A stretch of DNA of 64,000 nucleotides from Burkholderia pyrrocinia (GCF_001028665.1 NZ_CP011504.1:682001-746000); one strand, 5' to 3'. Numbered from the stretch's first letter, positions 7,540-17,076 are shown. A program made the numbers and translations. Notes: generated by a model from the sequence alone, not told the origin.

Positions 7540-9006
7540 ATGCGCCTCGATCCCGACACCTGCTACGACGCCCTGCTTTCGCGGAACCGCCGCTTCGACG
7601 GCTGGTTCTTCGTCGGCGTCGCGACGACGGGCGTGTATTGCCGCCCCGTCTGCCCGGTGAAGCCGCCGAAGGCGCAGAACTGCAGTTACTACCCGACCGC
7701 CGCAGCCGCCGAGAAAGCCGGCTTCCGACCGTGCATGCGCTGCCGCCCCGAACTCGCGCCCGGCCACGGGCTGCTCGATCTGTCCGGCAATCTCGCCGAC
7801 GCGGCCGCCACGCTGATCGAGGACGGTTTCCTGAACGCGCATTCCGTCGACGCGCTCGCGCGGCGTGTCGGCGTGACCGAACGCCATCTGCGCCGGATCT
7901 TCGCCGCGCAGTTCGGCGTGTCGCCGGTCGAGTTCGCGCAGACTCACCGGCTGCTGATGGCCAAGCGGCTGCTGACCGACACCGCGCTGCCGGTGGCCGT
8001 CGTCGCATCGACGGCCGGGTTCGGCAGCGTGCGGCGCTTCAACGACCTGTTCCGGCAGCGCTACGGCCTCAATCCGCTGCGGCTTCGTAAGGGGGCCGGC
8101 GCGTCCGCCGATGGCGACATGACGTTCCCGCTGCCGTACCGGCCGCCGTTCGCGTGGGCCGACCTGATGCGCTTTCTCGCGCAGCGGCAGATCGACGGTG
8201 TCGAGCGGATCGATGCGCAGGGTTATGCGCGTGTCGTCGAATTGCCGAATCGAAACGATGGTGGCCGCGTAACCGGCTGGCTGTCCGTCGCGCACGTGCC
8301 GCAGCGCTTCGCGCTGGCCGTCACCGTGTCGCCCGCGCTGACGCCGGTCGTGCCGGCCGTGCTCGCACGCGTGCGGCGGCTGTTCGATCTCGACAGCCGC
8401 CCCGACGTAATCGACGCGCATCTCGGCGCACTCGCGAGCGGCTCTCCCGGCCTGCGCGTGCCCGGCGCGTTCGACGGCCTCGAAATCGCCCTTCGCGCGA
8501 TCGCGGGCGAACGGCTCGCGGCGGCGCATGCGAGTGCGGTGCTCTCGTGCATCGCCGAACGTTTCGGCACAAAGCTAGAAGGCGCGCCGCCGGGGTTGAT
8601 GCACGCGCTGCCTTCCGCCGCGACGCTGGCCGCCCTGCCGCCGGCGGCGCTTGAAGCGCTCGGCATTGCGCGCGAAACGGCGCAGGCCATCGTGTCGCTC
8701 GCACGCGCGGTCGCCGACGGCATGCTCGCACTCGAACCGATGGCGCCCCTCGACGCGACGCTCGCCGCGCTGCGCACGATGCCCGGCTTCGACGAGCGCG
8801 CGGTGCAGTACGTCGCGATGCGTGCGATGGCCTGGCCGAATGCGTTCCCGGCCGACGAGGCGTTGCTTCCCGCGCGCATCGAACACGTCGAACCCGCCGA
8901 ACGCACGCGCATGCCATCATCCGCGCCACATGCCGCGCGCTGGGCGCCATGGCGCGCGTATGCCGCACTGCACGTGTGGCGCCTACATGGAGATGTATCG
9001 CGATGA
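7540..9006 (+). CDS. Ada-type regulator fused to AlkA DNA-3-methyladenine glycosylase
   Basis: 488 aa in three parts. Residues ~1-75 form an Ada zinc domain with the four Cys of GVYCRPVC and RPCMRC, where the first Cys takes methyl from phosphotriesters. Residues ~80-180 are an AraC HTH (SVDALARRVGVTERHLRRIFAAQFG; ASTAGFGSVRRFNDLFRQRYG). Residues ~190-480 are an AlkA-like glycosylase (N domain LPYRPPFAW; HhH region ..TMPGFDERAVQYVAMRAMAWPNAFP with catalytic Asp in FPADEALL). It should sense methyl damage, activate repair genes and excise 3-methylpurines. The start is set at the conserved MRLDPDTCY; in-frame ATGs at 7513 and 7522 are possible. It overlaps ogt by four bases. Confidence 0.9.
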   Translation: MRLDPDTCYDALLSRNRRFDGWFFVGVATTGVYCRPVCPVKPPKAQNCSYYPTAAAAEKAGFRPCMRCRPELAPGHGLLDLSGNLADAAATLIEDGFLNAHSVDALARRVGVTERHLRRIFAAQFGVSPVEFAQTHRLLMAKRLLTDTALPVAVVASTAGFGSVRRFNDLFRQRYGLNPLRLRKGAGASADGDMTFPLPYRPPFAWADLMRFLAQRQIDGVERIDAQGYARVVELPNRNDGGRVTGWLSVAHVPQRFALAVTVSPALTPVVPAVLARVRRLFDLDSRPDVIDAHLGALASGSPGLRVPGAFDGLEIALRAIAGERLAAAHASAVLSCIAERFGTKLEGAPPGLMHALPSAATLAALPPAALEALGIARETAQAIVSLARAVADGMLALEPMAPLDATLAALRTMPGFDERAVQYVAMRAMAWPNAFPADEALLPARIEHVEPAERTRMPSSAPHAARWAPWRAYAALHVWRLHGDVSR

Positions 9007-9536
9007 CTCCCGCTCACCTGATTCCGAGCCCGCTGGGCGACATCGCCGTGCGTATCGAGGACGATGCGCTGACGGGCCTGTTCTTCGTCGGCCAGAAATA
9101 CTTCGCGTCGCTTGCGATCGCGCCGGAAGCAAACGCGCTCGTCATTTCGCCGATCGCGCGCAAGGTTGCGGAAGAAATCGCGGAATACTTCACCGGCATG
9201 CGCGAGACGTTCTCGGTGCCGATCCACCTGCGCGGCACGACGTTTCAGCGACGTGTGTGGAAGGAGCTGCTCGCGATTCCGTTCGGCGAGCTCGTGTCGT
9301 ACGGCGACATCACCGAACGCGTCGGGTTGCCGATGAGCGCCGCGCGCGCCGTGGGCGGTGCGGTCGGCCGGAACCCGGTGTCGATCATGGTGCCGTGCCA
9401 CCGCGTGGTCGGCGCGTCGGGCAGCCTGACCGGTTATGCGGGCGGCATCGACCGCAAGCGCGCGCTGCTGTCGCTCGAAGGCGCCGGGTTCCAGCGCGGT
9501 GCCCATCATCCGGTGCAGACAGCGCTCGCGTTCTGA
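9003..9536 (+). CDS. ogt: Methylated-DNA--[protein]-cysteine S-methyltransferase
   Basis: 177 aa. It carries the suicide-Cys motif PCHRVV with C132, preceded by FQRRVWKELLAIPFGELVSYGDIT and RAVGGAVGRNP as in Ogt/MGMT. It removes methyl from O6-methylguanine directly, using each molecule once, in the cytoplasm. The ATG at 9003 overlaps the stop of the Ada-AlkA gene (ATGA), so the two are translationally coupled. Together they supply the functions of E. coli Ada in rearranged form: the methyltransferase half of Ada is here the separate Ogt, while the sensor half carries AlkA. Confidence 0.92.
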   Translation: MTPAHLIPSPLGDIAVRIEDDALTGLFFVGQKYFASLAIAPEANALVISPIARKVAEEIAEYFTGMRETFSVPIHLRGTTFQRRVWKELLAIPFGELVSYGDITERVGLPMSAARAVGGAVGRNPVSIMVPCHRVVGASGSLTGYAGGIDRKRALLSLEGAGFQRGAHHPVQTALAF

Positions 9537-9568
9537 GTGACGGTGTGCGGCACGCGTTGCCGCGTCAC
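9537..9568. terminator. Two-part hairpin between ogt and the AraC gene
   Basis: Outer arms GTGAC/GTCAC enclose inner arms GCGGCA/TGCCGC with a five-base loop CGCGT. It lies between the convergent ends and overlaps the stop of the AraC-type gene. There is no clear T-run. Confidence 0.45.
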
Positions 9569-10383
9569 GCAGTCAATACAGGCCGGCGCGCTTCACGCTT
9601 CGCATACGCACCGGGCGTCACGCGGAACTTCGCCTGGAACAGCGCGATGAACGACGATGTCGAGTCGTAGCCCAGTTGTGCGGCCACCGCGCCGATCGGC
9701 TCGCCGGCATCGAGCAGCGGCAGCGACGCGAGCAGCCGCACGGCCTGCCGCCACTCGGTAAACGACAGCCCCGTGTCCTGCCGGAACAGCCGCGACAACG
9801 TGCGCCGCGTTGCGCCGACCTGATGGCCCCATTCGTCGAGACTGCGCGTATCGCCCGGATACGCATGCAACGCGCGCGCGATTTTCAGCAGACGCGGATC
9901 GCGCGGCAGCGGCACCGTCAGCGGCGCCGGCTGCATCCGTGCGATGCGGTCGGCGATCAGGCACACGAGCGCGCCGTCCGGCCCCGTCTCGTCGTAGTTC
10001 ACCGGCAATTCGGCCGTGGCAATCACCAGCTCGCGCAGCAGCGGCGTCATGCAGAGGATCGTGCAATCGTCGTTCGCCTCGCTGCGTGCGATCGCTTCGT
10101 CGAGATACAGGCTGTGGAACGCGACGCAATCGCGCGTCGACACCGCATGCGGCACGTGCGGCGGAATCCACATCGCGTAATGCGGCGGCAGCAGCTGCCG
10201 GCCCGACGGCGTCGACACCTCGAGCACGCCGCTCGTCGCATACATCAGCTGGGCCCACGGATGACTGTGCGCATCGACGCTCACGTTGCCGGGAATCCCG
10301 AACGCACGCACGTACAGAGGCCTCGGCAGGCGCGCCATCGGCGGCACCGCGTAAGGGTCAGCGGATTGTCCCGCCAGCAACAT
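9565..10383 (-). CDS. AraC-family regulator with N-terminal cupin
   Basis: 272 aa. An N-terminal cupin domain (VDAHSHPWAQLMYATSGVLEVSTPSG..HYAMWIPPHVPHAV, residues ~38-90) precedes a C-terminal AraC HTH pair (SLDEWGHQVGATRRTLSRLFRQDTGLSF; IGAVAAQLGYDSTSSFIALFQAKFRVTPGAYAK). The start at 10383 is fixed by GGAGG a few bases upstream; an upstream ATG at 10404 has none. It diverges from panB with under 80 bp between, but AraC proteins of this cupin type usually control efflux or catabolic genes. The target is not evident. Confidence 0.82.
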   Translation of the reverse strand: MLLAGQSADPYAVPPMARLPRPLYVRAFGIPGNVSVDAHSHPWAQLMYATSGVLEVSTPSGRQLLPPHYAMWIPPHVPHAVSTRDCVAFHSLYLDEAIARSEANDDCTILCMTPLLRELVIATAELPVNYDETGPDGALVCLIADRIARMQPAPLTVPLPRDPRLLKIARALHAYPGDTRSLDEWGHQVGATRRTLSRLFRQDTGLSFTEWRQAVRLLASLPLLDAGEPIGAVAAQLGYDSTSSFIALFQAKFRVTPGAYAKREARRPVLTA

Positions 10384-10460
10384 AAGACGTCCTCCGAAGG
10401 TCATTGCACGAACGAGCGCGATGCTACCGTGGCGGCTCTTCTTTCACACGGCTTCCGTTC

Positions 10461-11312
10461 ATGAGCGCTCATACCCGCACCACCCGCAAGACCGTCACCG
10501 CGATCCGTTCGACCAAAGGCATCGGCAGCCTCGTGTCGCTGACCGCGTATTCCGCGCCGATGGCGAAGCTCGTCGACGACGTGGCCGACGTGATCATCGT
10601 CGGCGACTCCGTCGGCATGGTGTTGTACGGGATGCCCGATACGCTGCGCGTCACGCTCGACATGATGATTGCACACGGCGCGGCCGTCGTACGCGGCGCC
10701 GCGCAGGCGTGCGTCGTCGTCGACCTGCCGTTCTCGACGTACCAGGAATCGCCCGCGCAGGCCTATCGCTCCGCCGCGCGGCTGCTCGCCGAAACCGGCG
10801 CGCAGGCCGTGAAGCTCGAAGGCGGCAGCGAGATGGCCGACACGATCCGCTTCCTGACCGAGCGCGGCATTCCGGTGATGGCGCACGTCGGCCTCATGCC
10901 GCAGCAGGCCAACGCGACCGGCGGCTTCCGCGCGCAGGGGATGGACCCGCGTTCGGCCGCGCAGGTGTTCGACGCCGCGTGCGCGGCCGAGCGGGCCGGT
11001 GCGTTCGGCGTCGTCATCGAAGGCACCGCCGAAGCGCTCTCGCGCCATCTGACCGAAACGCTGACGATCCCGACGATCGGCATCGGCGCATCGCCCGCGT
11101 GCGACGGACAAGTGCTCGTGACCGAGGACATGATCGGCGCATTCGATGCATACACGCCGCGCTTCGTGAAGCGTTACGCCGATGCGAATGCGGTGATGCG
11201 CGACGCGATCCGTCAGTACGCGCACGACGTGCGGCAACGCGTGTTTCCCGAGCCGGCCCATTGCTTCGGGTACGGCAAGCCGCTGCAACTGGCGGACGCG
11301 GCCGCCGCCTGA
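10461..11312 (+). CDS. panB: 3-methyl-2-oxobutanoate hydroxymethyltransferase (ketopantoate synthase)
   Basis: 283 aa. PanB uses 5,10-methylene-THF to make ketopantoate for pantothenate and CoA. It has all family landmarks: [14 protein letters not shown], the metal ligand Asp in [91 protein letters not shown]. Length is slightly above the ~264 aa norm because of short extensions at each end. panC is not adjacent, so this may be a second panB copy. It is followed 19 bp later by the end of the opposing AsnC-type gene. Confidence 0.92.
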   Translation: MSAHTRTTRKTVTAIRSTKGIGSLVSLTAYSAPMAKLVDDVADVIIVGDSVGMVLYGMPDTLRVTLDMMIAHGAAVVRGAAQACVVVDLPFSTYQESPAQAYRSAARLLAETGAQAVKLEGGSEMADTIRFLTERGIPVMAHVGLMPQQANATGGFRAQGMDPRSAAQVFDAACAAERAGAFGVVIEGTAEALSRHLTETLTIPTIGIGASPACDGQVLVTEDMIGAFDAYTPRFVKRYADANAVMRDAIRQYAHDVRQRVFPEPAHCFGYGKPLQLADAAAA

Positions 11313-11331
11313 TGCAGCGTGACCGATACGA

Positions 11332-11823
11332 TCACGCGCGCTTGCGCATCGCATGCGCGACCCGCGCGTTCGCCTCGAATTTCGCGCGATGCGTCGAGAA
11401 GAACGTCCGCACGTTGCGGACGTTCGATGCGCCGGTGAACAGCCGCCGTGCGAATTCGTCGTATTCGGCGACGTCGGCCAGATCGGCCACCACGACGAAA
11501 TCGGGCCCCGGCGACACGCGGTAGCACTGCGTGACGGCCGGCTCCGCGCAGACGTACGCTTCGAACGCGTCGTAGTCTTCGGCCGTCTGCCGGTCGAGAC
11601 TGATCTCGATCAGCGCCGTGACGGCCGTGCCGATCGCGACCGGATCGAGCACCGCGACCTGCCGGCGGATCACGCCCGCTTCCGTCAGCCGGCGCACGCG
11701 GCGCATGCAGGTCGGCGGCGACGACAGCGCGCGCTCGGCCAGTTGCAGGTTCGACACCGACGCGTCGTCCTGCAGGATCGCGAGGATGCGCAGGTCGAGA
11801 TCGTCGAGAGTGATGCCGGCCAT
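11332..11823 (-). CDS. Lrp/AsnC-family transcriptional regulator
   Basis: 163 aa with an N-terminal HTH (LDDLDLRILAILQDDASVSNLQLAERALSSPPTCMRRVRRLTEAGVI, residues ~5-52) and a C-terminal RAM ligand-binding domain (VTALIEISLD..., PAVTQCYRVSPGPDFVVVADLADVAEYDEF). Such proteins are amino-acid-responsive octamers. It diverges from glmS across 157 bp, where two copies of GAAATTTAATT lie, one beside each gene, suggesting autoregulation and control of glmS. The effector is unknown. Confidence 0.88.
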   Translation of the reverse strand: MAGITLDDLDLRILAILQDDASVSNLQLAERALSSPPTCMRRVRRLTEAGVIRRQVAVLDPVAIGTAVTALIEISLDRQTAEDYDAFEAYVCAEPAVTQCYRVSPGPDFVVVADLADVAEYDEFARRLFTGASNVRNVRTFFSTHRAKFEANARVAHAMRKRA

Positions 11824-11849
11824 CGGCGGCTCCTTCCGGGTCAGGGCGT

Positions 11850-11921
11850 GAAATTTAATTTCAACATGATAAACGATCTGCGGTCCGTTTCATTTATGTC
11901 TATATTTTGAAATTTAATTCC
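11850..11921. promoter_or_regulatory. Paired AT-rich dyads in the asnC-like/glmS divergent promoter
   Basis: GAAATTTAATTTC at 11850-11862 and GAAATTTAATTCC at 11909-11921 share 12 of 13 bases. They are near-palindromic, lie 59 bp apart (start to start) and stand out in a GC-rich region. The layout suits Lrp/AsnC octamer binding and looping. Confidence 0.6.
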
Positions 11922-11980
11922 ATTCGACCACCTCTACCATCGCTCTCACTGGTCCAGACGGGACATTTACGGAGCGCGAT

Positions 11981-13810
11981 ATGTGTGGAATTGTCGGGGC
12001 GGTCGCCCAGCGGGACATCCTGCCGAACCTTGTCGACGGCCTGAAGCGGCTCGAATACCGCGGCTACGATTCGTGCGGCGTCGTGGTCTACCGTGACCGC
12101 GCGCTGGCGCGCGCCCGCAGTGTCGATCGCGTGGCCAACCTGCAGCGCGAGATCGCCGAGCATGCGCTGTCGGGCTACACCGGCATCGCGCATACGCGCT
12201 GGGCCACGCATGGCGCGCCCGTCACGCTCAACGCGCATCCGCACTTCTCGCCGAGCGACGCCAACGCGCGCATTGCGCTGTCGCACAACGGGATCATCGA
12301 GAACTGCGACCAGTTGCGCGCGGAGCTGCAGGCGCACGGCTACGTGTTCGCGAGCCAGACCGACAGCGAGGCGATCGCGCACCTGATCGACCACCTGTAC
12401 GACGGCGACCTGTTCGATGCGGTCCGGCGCGCGGTCGCGAGGCTGCGCGGCAGCTATGCGATCGCGGTGATGTGCCGCGACGAACCGCACCGCATCGTCG
12501 GCGCACGCGACGGGATGCCGCTCGTGGTCGGCGTCGGTGAAGGCGAGAATTTCCTGGCGTCCGACGCGATTGCGCTGTCGGGCATCACCGATCGCATCGC
12601 GTATCTGGAGAATGGCGACGTCGCGGATATCCAGCTGCATCGCTACTGGATCGTCGATGCGGCCGGCCAGCGCGTCGAGCGCGCGGTGCAGCGGGTCGCC
12701 GCGCATAGCGGCGCGGCCGACCTCGGGTCGTACCGCTACTACATGCAGAAGGAGATCTTCGAGCAGCCGCAGGCGGTGGCCGATACGTTGCTCGACGTCG
12801 CGTCGATCATGCCCGAGCTGTTCGGCGACGGTGCGTGGCGCGTGTTCAACGATGTCGATTCGGTGCTGCTGCTTGCGTGCGGCGGCAGCTATCACGCGGC
12901 GCTGACCGCGAAGTACTGGATCGAGAGCATTGCGAAGCTGCCGGCGAGCGTTGAAATTGCCAGCGAGTTTCGTTATCGCGACAGCGTGCCGAATCCGCGC
13001 ACGCTGGTTGTCGCGGTGTCGCAGAGCGGCGAGACGGCCGATGTGCTCGGTGCCGTGCATGTCGCGAAGCAGCGCGGGATGATGCATACGCTCGCGATCT
13101 GCAACGTCGCGACGAGTGCGTTGATGCGCGAATGTGCGCTGCAGTTCGTCACGCGTGCGGGGATCGAGATCGGGGTGGCTTCGACGAAGGCGTTCACGAC
13201 GCAGCTCGTTGCGTTGTTCTTGCTGACGTTGTCGCTTGCGCAGGTGCGCGGGCGGTTGAGTGACGACGAGGAGAAGGAACATCTGCGTGCGTTGCGGCAT
13301 CTGCCCGATGCGATGTCGAAGGTGCTCGCGCTGGAGCCGCAGATCATGGCGTGGTCGGAACTGCTCGCAAGGCGCGACAACATGCTGTTTCTCGGGCGCG
13401 GGATGCATTACCCGATCGCGCTCGAGGGTGCGTTGAAGATGAAGGAGATTTCTTATATTCACGCGGAGGCTTATCCGGCGGGTGAGCTGAAGCATGGGCC
13501 GCTTGCGCTCGTCAGCAACGAGATGCCCGTGATTGCGGTTGCGCCGAATGACATGCTGCTCGAGAAGCTCAGGTCGAACATGCATGAGGTCAGTGCGCGG
13601 AACGGGCGGCTTTTTGTCTTTGCGGATGTGGACTGCGGGCTGGTACCGAGCGACGGGATCGAGGTGATTCGGCTCAATGAGTACTACGGGCCGCTTTCGC
13701 CGATTCTGCATACGGTGCCGATGCAGCTTCTCGCCTATCACGCTGCGCTGGCAAGAGGGACGGATATCGATAAGCCGAGGAATCTGGCTAAGTCGGTGAC
13801 TGTCGAGTGA
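11981..13810 (+). CDS. glmS: Glutamine--fructose-6-phosphate aminotransferase (isomerizing)
   Basis: 609 aa, the standard length. The nucleophile is C2 ([13 protein letters not shown]), with glutaminase signatures [19 protein letters not shown] and LSHNGIIEN. Two SIS domains follow ([76 protein letters not shown]) and the conserved end [12 protein letters not shown]. It makes glucosamine-6-phosphate for peptidoglycan and LPS precursors. The start follows CGGAGCGCGAT. Pairing with a divergent AsnC-type regulator, away from glmU, suggests a second, conditionally expressed copy rather than the housekeeping one, but the window cannot prove this. Confidence 0.95.
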   Translation: MCGIVGAVAQRDILPNLVDGLKRLEYRGYDSCGVVVYRDRALARARSVDRVANLQREIAEHALSGYTGIAHTRWATHGAPVTLNAHPHFSPSDANARIALSHNGIIENCDQLRAELQAHGYVFASQTDSEAIAHLIDHLYDGDLFDAVRRAVARLRGSYAIAVMCRDEPHRIVGARDGMPLVVGVGEGENFLASDAIALSGITDRIAYLENGDVADIQLHRYWIVDAAGQRVERAVQRVAAHSGAADLGSYRYYMQKEIFEQPQAVADTLLDVASIMPELFGDGAWRVFNDVDSVLLLACGGSYHAALTAKYWIESIAKLPASVEIASEFRYRDSVPNPRTLVVAVSQSGETADVLGAVHVAKQRGMMHTLAICNVATSALMRECALQFVTRAGIEIGVASTKAFTTQLVALFLLTLSLAQVRGRLSDDEEKEHLRALRHLPDAMSKVLALEPQIMAWSELLARRDNMLFLGRGMHYPIALEGALKMKEISYIHAEAYPAGELKHGPLALVSNEMPVIAVAPNDMLLEKLRSNMHEVSARNGRLFVFADVDCGLVPSDGIEVIRLNEYYGPLSPILHTVPMQLLAYHAALARGTDIDKPRNLAKSVTVE

Positions 13811-14047
13811 TGACAACCGCGGGTTCATTTCCGCTGCTGACGTCAATTGGTTTCGCTTACAAGGGATGTCGGTAACTCGCAGCCCTTGCTGCACCAGGCG
13901 TATAGAAAATCAATTGATGAGACGCGTTGATGGGGTGCCGAGCAACCTGAGATTTGCGACAGCGCCTCAAATTTTTTGCAAGGCGCAAACGTTCGCGCTG
14001 TCGCTTCCGTAAGCCGGCCAAGATCATCGCCTCGTACAGGAAAAACG

Positions 14048-14860
14048 CTACTTCGACAGACGCAGCTTCTTCGACAGCACGACACCGCTCGACGGACTCA
14101 CCAGCCAGATGCCATGGATATCCATGTGCAACCTGGAGATCCTGGTCGTAATGTCCGTCGGCTCGTCAATGCTCGGATCGACATGCTCGATTTTTTCGGT
14201 CAGGTAAGGCCGGACCAGGCGCCCGGAAAAAACGAGTGCGAAGTCGCCATGTGTTTGGGCGTACACGGCGGGCGAAAGCTGCATGCGGCTACGAACCGTG
14301 GTCAGTTTGCCTTTCCCGGACTCGAGTTCGATGATGTCGATCTGCTGGATGTACCCTTTTGCCTTCGCTTCGGGTGCAATCACGAGCCCTCGCCCTCGTG
14401 GCCCCGTCGTGACCTTTCTGAGCAGGATGCCCGTCCGGTCGTCGCGCTCTGCGTCGAACAGGTCGACGTCCAGCGTCAACAGGTGCCGCTGTGACCGGTA
14501 CCTCAGCCCGTACCGCACCGGCACCACGAACGTCACGTCACGATCCAGATCGACGGCCGCCAGGTCGGGATTCGAGCCATGCCGGTCGACAGCGCCGGAG
14601 ACCAGGCCGCGGACCCGGCCGCTCAACGAAGGGGGGATGGTGCTGATGTGCTGCTTCTTCAGGGCATCCCGAATTGCAACCGGGTCGTCGCCGACAATCG
14701 GTCGTGCCGGTGACGTATCGTGATTGACAGCGGGCGCGATGCGCGTCGTGCCGTCGACAGCCTCCGCCTCTGCATGCGCCGCGACTGGCGCCAGCATCAC
14801 CGTCAGGGCGACGACGCACACGAAGGTCGAACGACCCAATTTGGATTTCCGGTGAAACAC
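14048..14860 (-). CDS. Hypothetical exported protein, 270 aa
   Basis: GTG start at 14860, set by CAGGAG six bases upstream; the further-upstream TTG at 14893 has no ribosome site. The signal peptide runs about residues 1-29 (basic HRKSKLGR, core STFVCVVALTVMLAPVAA, cleavage after AHA). The mature domain is beta-rich (DRDVTFVVPVRYGLRYRSQRHLLTLDVDLFDAE.., RSRMQLSPAVYAQTHGDFALVFSGRL), consistent with a periplasmic beta-sandwich. I recognise no family. It stands alone between glmS and the porin; the gaps of 237 and 279 bp on either side show no other gene. Confidence 0.6.
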   Translation of the reverse strand: MFHRKSKLGRSTFVCVVALTVMLAPVAAHAEAEAVDGTTRIAPAVNHDTSPARPIVGDDPVAIRDALKKQHISTIPPSLSGRVRGLVSGAVDRHGSNPDLAAVDLDRDVTFVVPVRYGLRYRSQRHLLTLDVDLFDAERDDRTGILLRKVTTGPRGRGLVIAPEAKAKGYIQQIDIIELESGKGKLTTVRSRMQLSPAVYAQTHGDFALVFSGRLVRPYLTEKIEHVDPSIDEPTDITTRISRLHMDIHGIWLVSPSSGVVLSKKLRLSK

Positions 14861-15139
14861 GACGAGCTCCTGATTTTCTTGTCGATCAGTCAACGACGAG
14901 CACTATAGGGTGGAATGATCGGCAACGCACCCACCGCTTGAAATTCACCGATGACCGGCATGCCTCATCGTAAGCTCATTGTCGGCCCGGCAGCAGGTCA
15001 ACGGGCACACAACCGTGTTGCCCGGGCGACAACAACCGTCCGGAAGCGAGCGGCGGCGTGCATGTCGGCATGTCGCCGCGCGACTGGTCCGGTGCCGGGC
15101 GAACCTTGACGCAAGTTCCGCCCGCCGCCCCACCCCCAA

Positions 15140-16228
15140 TCAAAACACCGTATGCAACCCCACCCGCGCCACCGCCTGGCTCGCTGAACTCGACGCCCCA
15201 TTCGGATCGAGCACGCCATTGACCTGCGCATTCGCGCCGCTGTTCGCGCGCTGGTAGTCGGCCGAAACATACACCGTCGTCCGTTTCGACAACAGGTATT
15301 GAAGCGCCACGCTGAGCTGATGAGCATGGTTGTTGTTCACCGCCTCATTCCCCTTCATGTACATGTATTTCGCACCGAGGACGACGTCCGGCCTGACGTG
15401 CCACACACCACCCGTTTCGGCCATCCACACCCCGGCATCGTTGAACGAATTCCGCACGGTAGTCACCAGCGCACTCGCCGTCACGACACCAAAGTCGTAA
15501 TGCATCCCGACGCCCCAGTTCCGCACGCTCGTCGACGGCGCACCGGGAGCCGGACCGTACTTCTCGTTCGTATAAGCCGCGCCCACTCCAAACGCGCCCA
15601 CCTCATAGTTCAGCCCGGCGCTGACGGCATTGTCCGCGCCGATCGCGCCGGCCACCCCGCCGAACGCATACATCACGCCGCCGGACAGGCCCGCGACCGT
15701 CGGCGAACTGTATTTGACGGAATTCGCGATCGGCTTGCTGCCTGCGGTGCGGTCCCAATCGAACGCACCGGTCGGATTGTTCGGCAGCGCGAGACGCTGG
15801 AACGGGCCATTCCGGAAACCGTATAGCCCATTGATGTCCCTCGCAATCGCATTCCCCTTGGAAAAGAGGGAATCGACCATGAAGTCGTACTGATTGCCCA
15901 GCGTGAGGCTGCCGAACCGGTCGCTCTCCAGGCCCACGTATGCATTACGTCCAAAGATTCCGGACCCGATGATGGCGCCGTTGGCCATCGAAAACTGATT
16001 CACGAGCGCGAACGTGGCGCGATACCCGCCGCCGAGGTCTTCCGTACCGCGGAAGCCGAAGAGGTTGGGCGCGAATATGCCGTCGTCGAATTTGACGTTC
16101 TTTCCGCCGCCCTCGTTGCTGACATACGAGATGCCGGAGTCGATCAGACCGAACATCGTCACGCTGCTCTGCGCCCATGCACCCTGCGCCACGGCGAGAA
16201 TCGCCACTGCTCCAAACCTGAGTTTCAT
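15140..16228 (-). CDS. Gram-negative porin (OmpC/Porin_4 type)
   Basis: 362 aa. Signal peptide to AQGAWA, then the betaproteobacterial trimeric porin start QSSVTMFGLIDSGISYVSNEGG, the GFRGTEDLGGGYRATFALVNQFSM and NAYVGLESDRFGSLTLGNQYD segments and a C-terminal strand ending in Phe (ARVGLHTVF) for outer-membrane assembly. It forms a 16-strand passive channel. It lies 193 bp beyond the last gene of the hydroquinone cluster in the same direction, so it may supply uptake of aromatics. The gap has its own AT-rich stretch and a leader hairpin, suggesting a separate promoter. Confidence 0.9.
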   Translation of the reverse strand: MKLRFGAVAILAVAQGAWAQSSVTMFGLIDSGISYVSNEGGGKNVKFDDGIFAPNLFGFRGTEDLGGGYRATFALVNQFSMANGAIIGSGIFGRNAYVGLESDRFGSLTLGNQYDFMVDSLFSKGNAIARDINGLYGFRNGPFQRLALPNNPTGAFDWDRTAGSKPIANSVKYSSPTVAGLSGGVMYAFGGVAGAIGADNAVSAGLNYEVGAFGVGAAYTNEKYGPAPGAPSTSVRNWGVGMHYDFGVVTASALVTTVRNSFNDAGVWMAETGGVWHVRPDVVLGAKYMYMKGNEAVNNNHAHQLSVALQYLLSKRTTVYVSADYQRANSGANAQVNGVLDPNGASSSASQAVARVGLHTVF

Positions 16229-16263
16229 TCTGTCTCCGTCTTTTTGTGGAAATGCGAGCCTGC

Positions 16264-16283
16264 TACCCGCTACGTGGCGGGTA
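16264..16283 (-). promoter_or_regulatory. Hairpin in the porin leader
   Basis: TACCCGC/GCGGGTA perfect 7-bp stem with loop TACGTG, 36 bp before the porin start. It could stabilise the leader or end read-through from the operon to the right; there is no T-run. Further right, 16340-16370 is AT-rich and a likely place for the porin promoter. Confidence 0.4.
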
Positions 16284-16421
16284 CTCGCTCAATGCTTCGT
16301 AAAACAACGCCTTCACCTCGGCAGATATAACGACGCCGAAAATATGATTAGTTTTACTTATTTATCAATACGAGAAGCGCCGCATGGATTGACCCCACCC
16401 GTCCCGATCAGAACACTCGAA

Positions 16422-16757
16422 TCAAGCGCCTCGACGGACAACCCAGGCTGTGGCATCCACCTCGACAGCCACGGCTTCCAACGCCGAGCCCGAGCAAGGT
16501 CCGTCGATACACACACCATCATCGAACCGGAACAGCGCACTGTGATGGGCACACATCAACACCTGCGACCGATAGCAGGAAACATTGCCCGGCTCGAAAT
16601 CGAGCGGCACCGAGAAATGCGGGCAACGATTCACGTATGCCCACACCTGTTCGCCTCTTCGCACCACGATCACGGGACGTCCGATGCACGCTTCGTCGAC
16701 GACCCGCGCGCCGCCATCAGGCACGTCGGAAAAGCGGCAGAGTTGCGTTGCGTCCAT
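16422..16757 (-). CDS. Rieske [2Fe-2S] ferredoxin
   Basis: 111 aa with a complete Rieske site: C45-x-H47 in NRCPHF and C69-x-x-H72 in MCAHH, with the Leu-rich spacing of small ferredoxins. It carries electrons to an oxygenase or reductase in the cytoplasm. It is the last gene of the hydroquinone operon, three bases after the YCII gene, yet no oxygenase needing a ferredoxin is in the cluster. It might serve a hydroxylase encoded elsewhere or help keep a dioxygenase iron ferrous, as catechol dioxygenase ferredoxins do; both are inference. Confidence 0.85.
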   Translation of the reverse strand: MDATQLCRFSDVPDGGARVVDEACIGRPVIVVRRGEQVWAYVNRCPHFSVPLDFEPGNVSCYRSQVLMCAHHSALFRFDDGVCIDGPCSGSALEAVAVEVDATAWVVRRGA

Positions 16758-16760
16758 GAC

Positions 16761-17072
16761 TCACACTCGCTGCTCGGGGTTTCCGAGACTCCAGTCCCAC
16801 GGACGCACTTCCACGCGCGAGAACAACCCCTCCTTCACATACGGATCGTTTCCGACGAACTGCATCACCGCATGAATATCGTCGGCCTCCACGACGAGCA
16901 GCGTTCCGTTCATCGCGTCACCCTGCGGGTCCAGCGTCGGGCCGCCGAGCCGCACATACACGCCGTGCTGCGAAGCCGAGCGCAGGTAGCTCCGATGACT
17001 CGGCCGCACGCGGTCGCGCACCTCGCGCATACCGGGCTGGTCCGTCGCAAATACCGCGAAAAATCGAGCCAT
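16761..17072 (-). CDS. YCII-family protein
   Basis: 103 aa with the YCII fold: MARFFAVFATDQPGMREVRDRVRPSHRSYL.., GPTLDPQGDAMNGTLLVVEADDIHAVMQFVGNDPYVKEGLFSRVEVRPW. The Asp/His residues of the fold are present. YCII proteins are small ferredoxin-like domains, some of them dehydrochlorinases or isomerases in aromatic degradation. It lies four bases after the hydroxyquinol dioxygenase gene. A role in handling a ring-cleavage lactone or in isomerising a product is plausible but unproven. Confidence 0.82.
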   Translation of the reverse strand: MARFFAVFATDQPGMREVRDRVRPSHRSYLRSASQHGVYVRLGGPTLDPQGDAMNGTLLVVEADDIHAVMQFVGNDPYVKEGLFSRVEVRPWDWSLGNPEQRV

Positions 17073-17076
17073 TCGA

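Noticed and set aside
5794..8529. 911-codon minus-strand frame across the MFS and Ada regions
   Set aside because: It passes through two well-supported genes in other frames and yields Arg/Ala-rich product without domain character.
11900..13894. 664-codon frame antisense to glmS
   Set aside because: Shadow of the conserved glmS gene; no recognisable domain.
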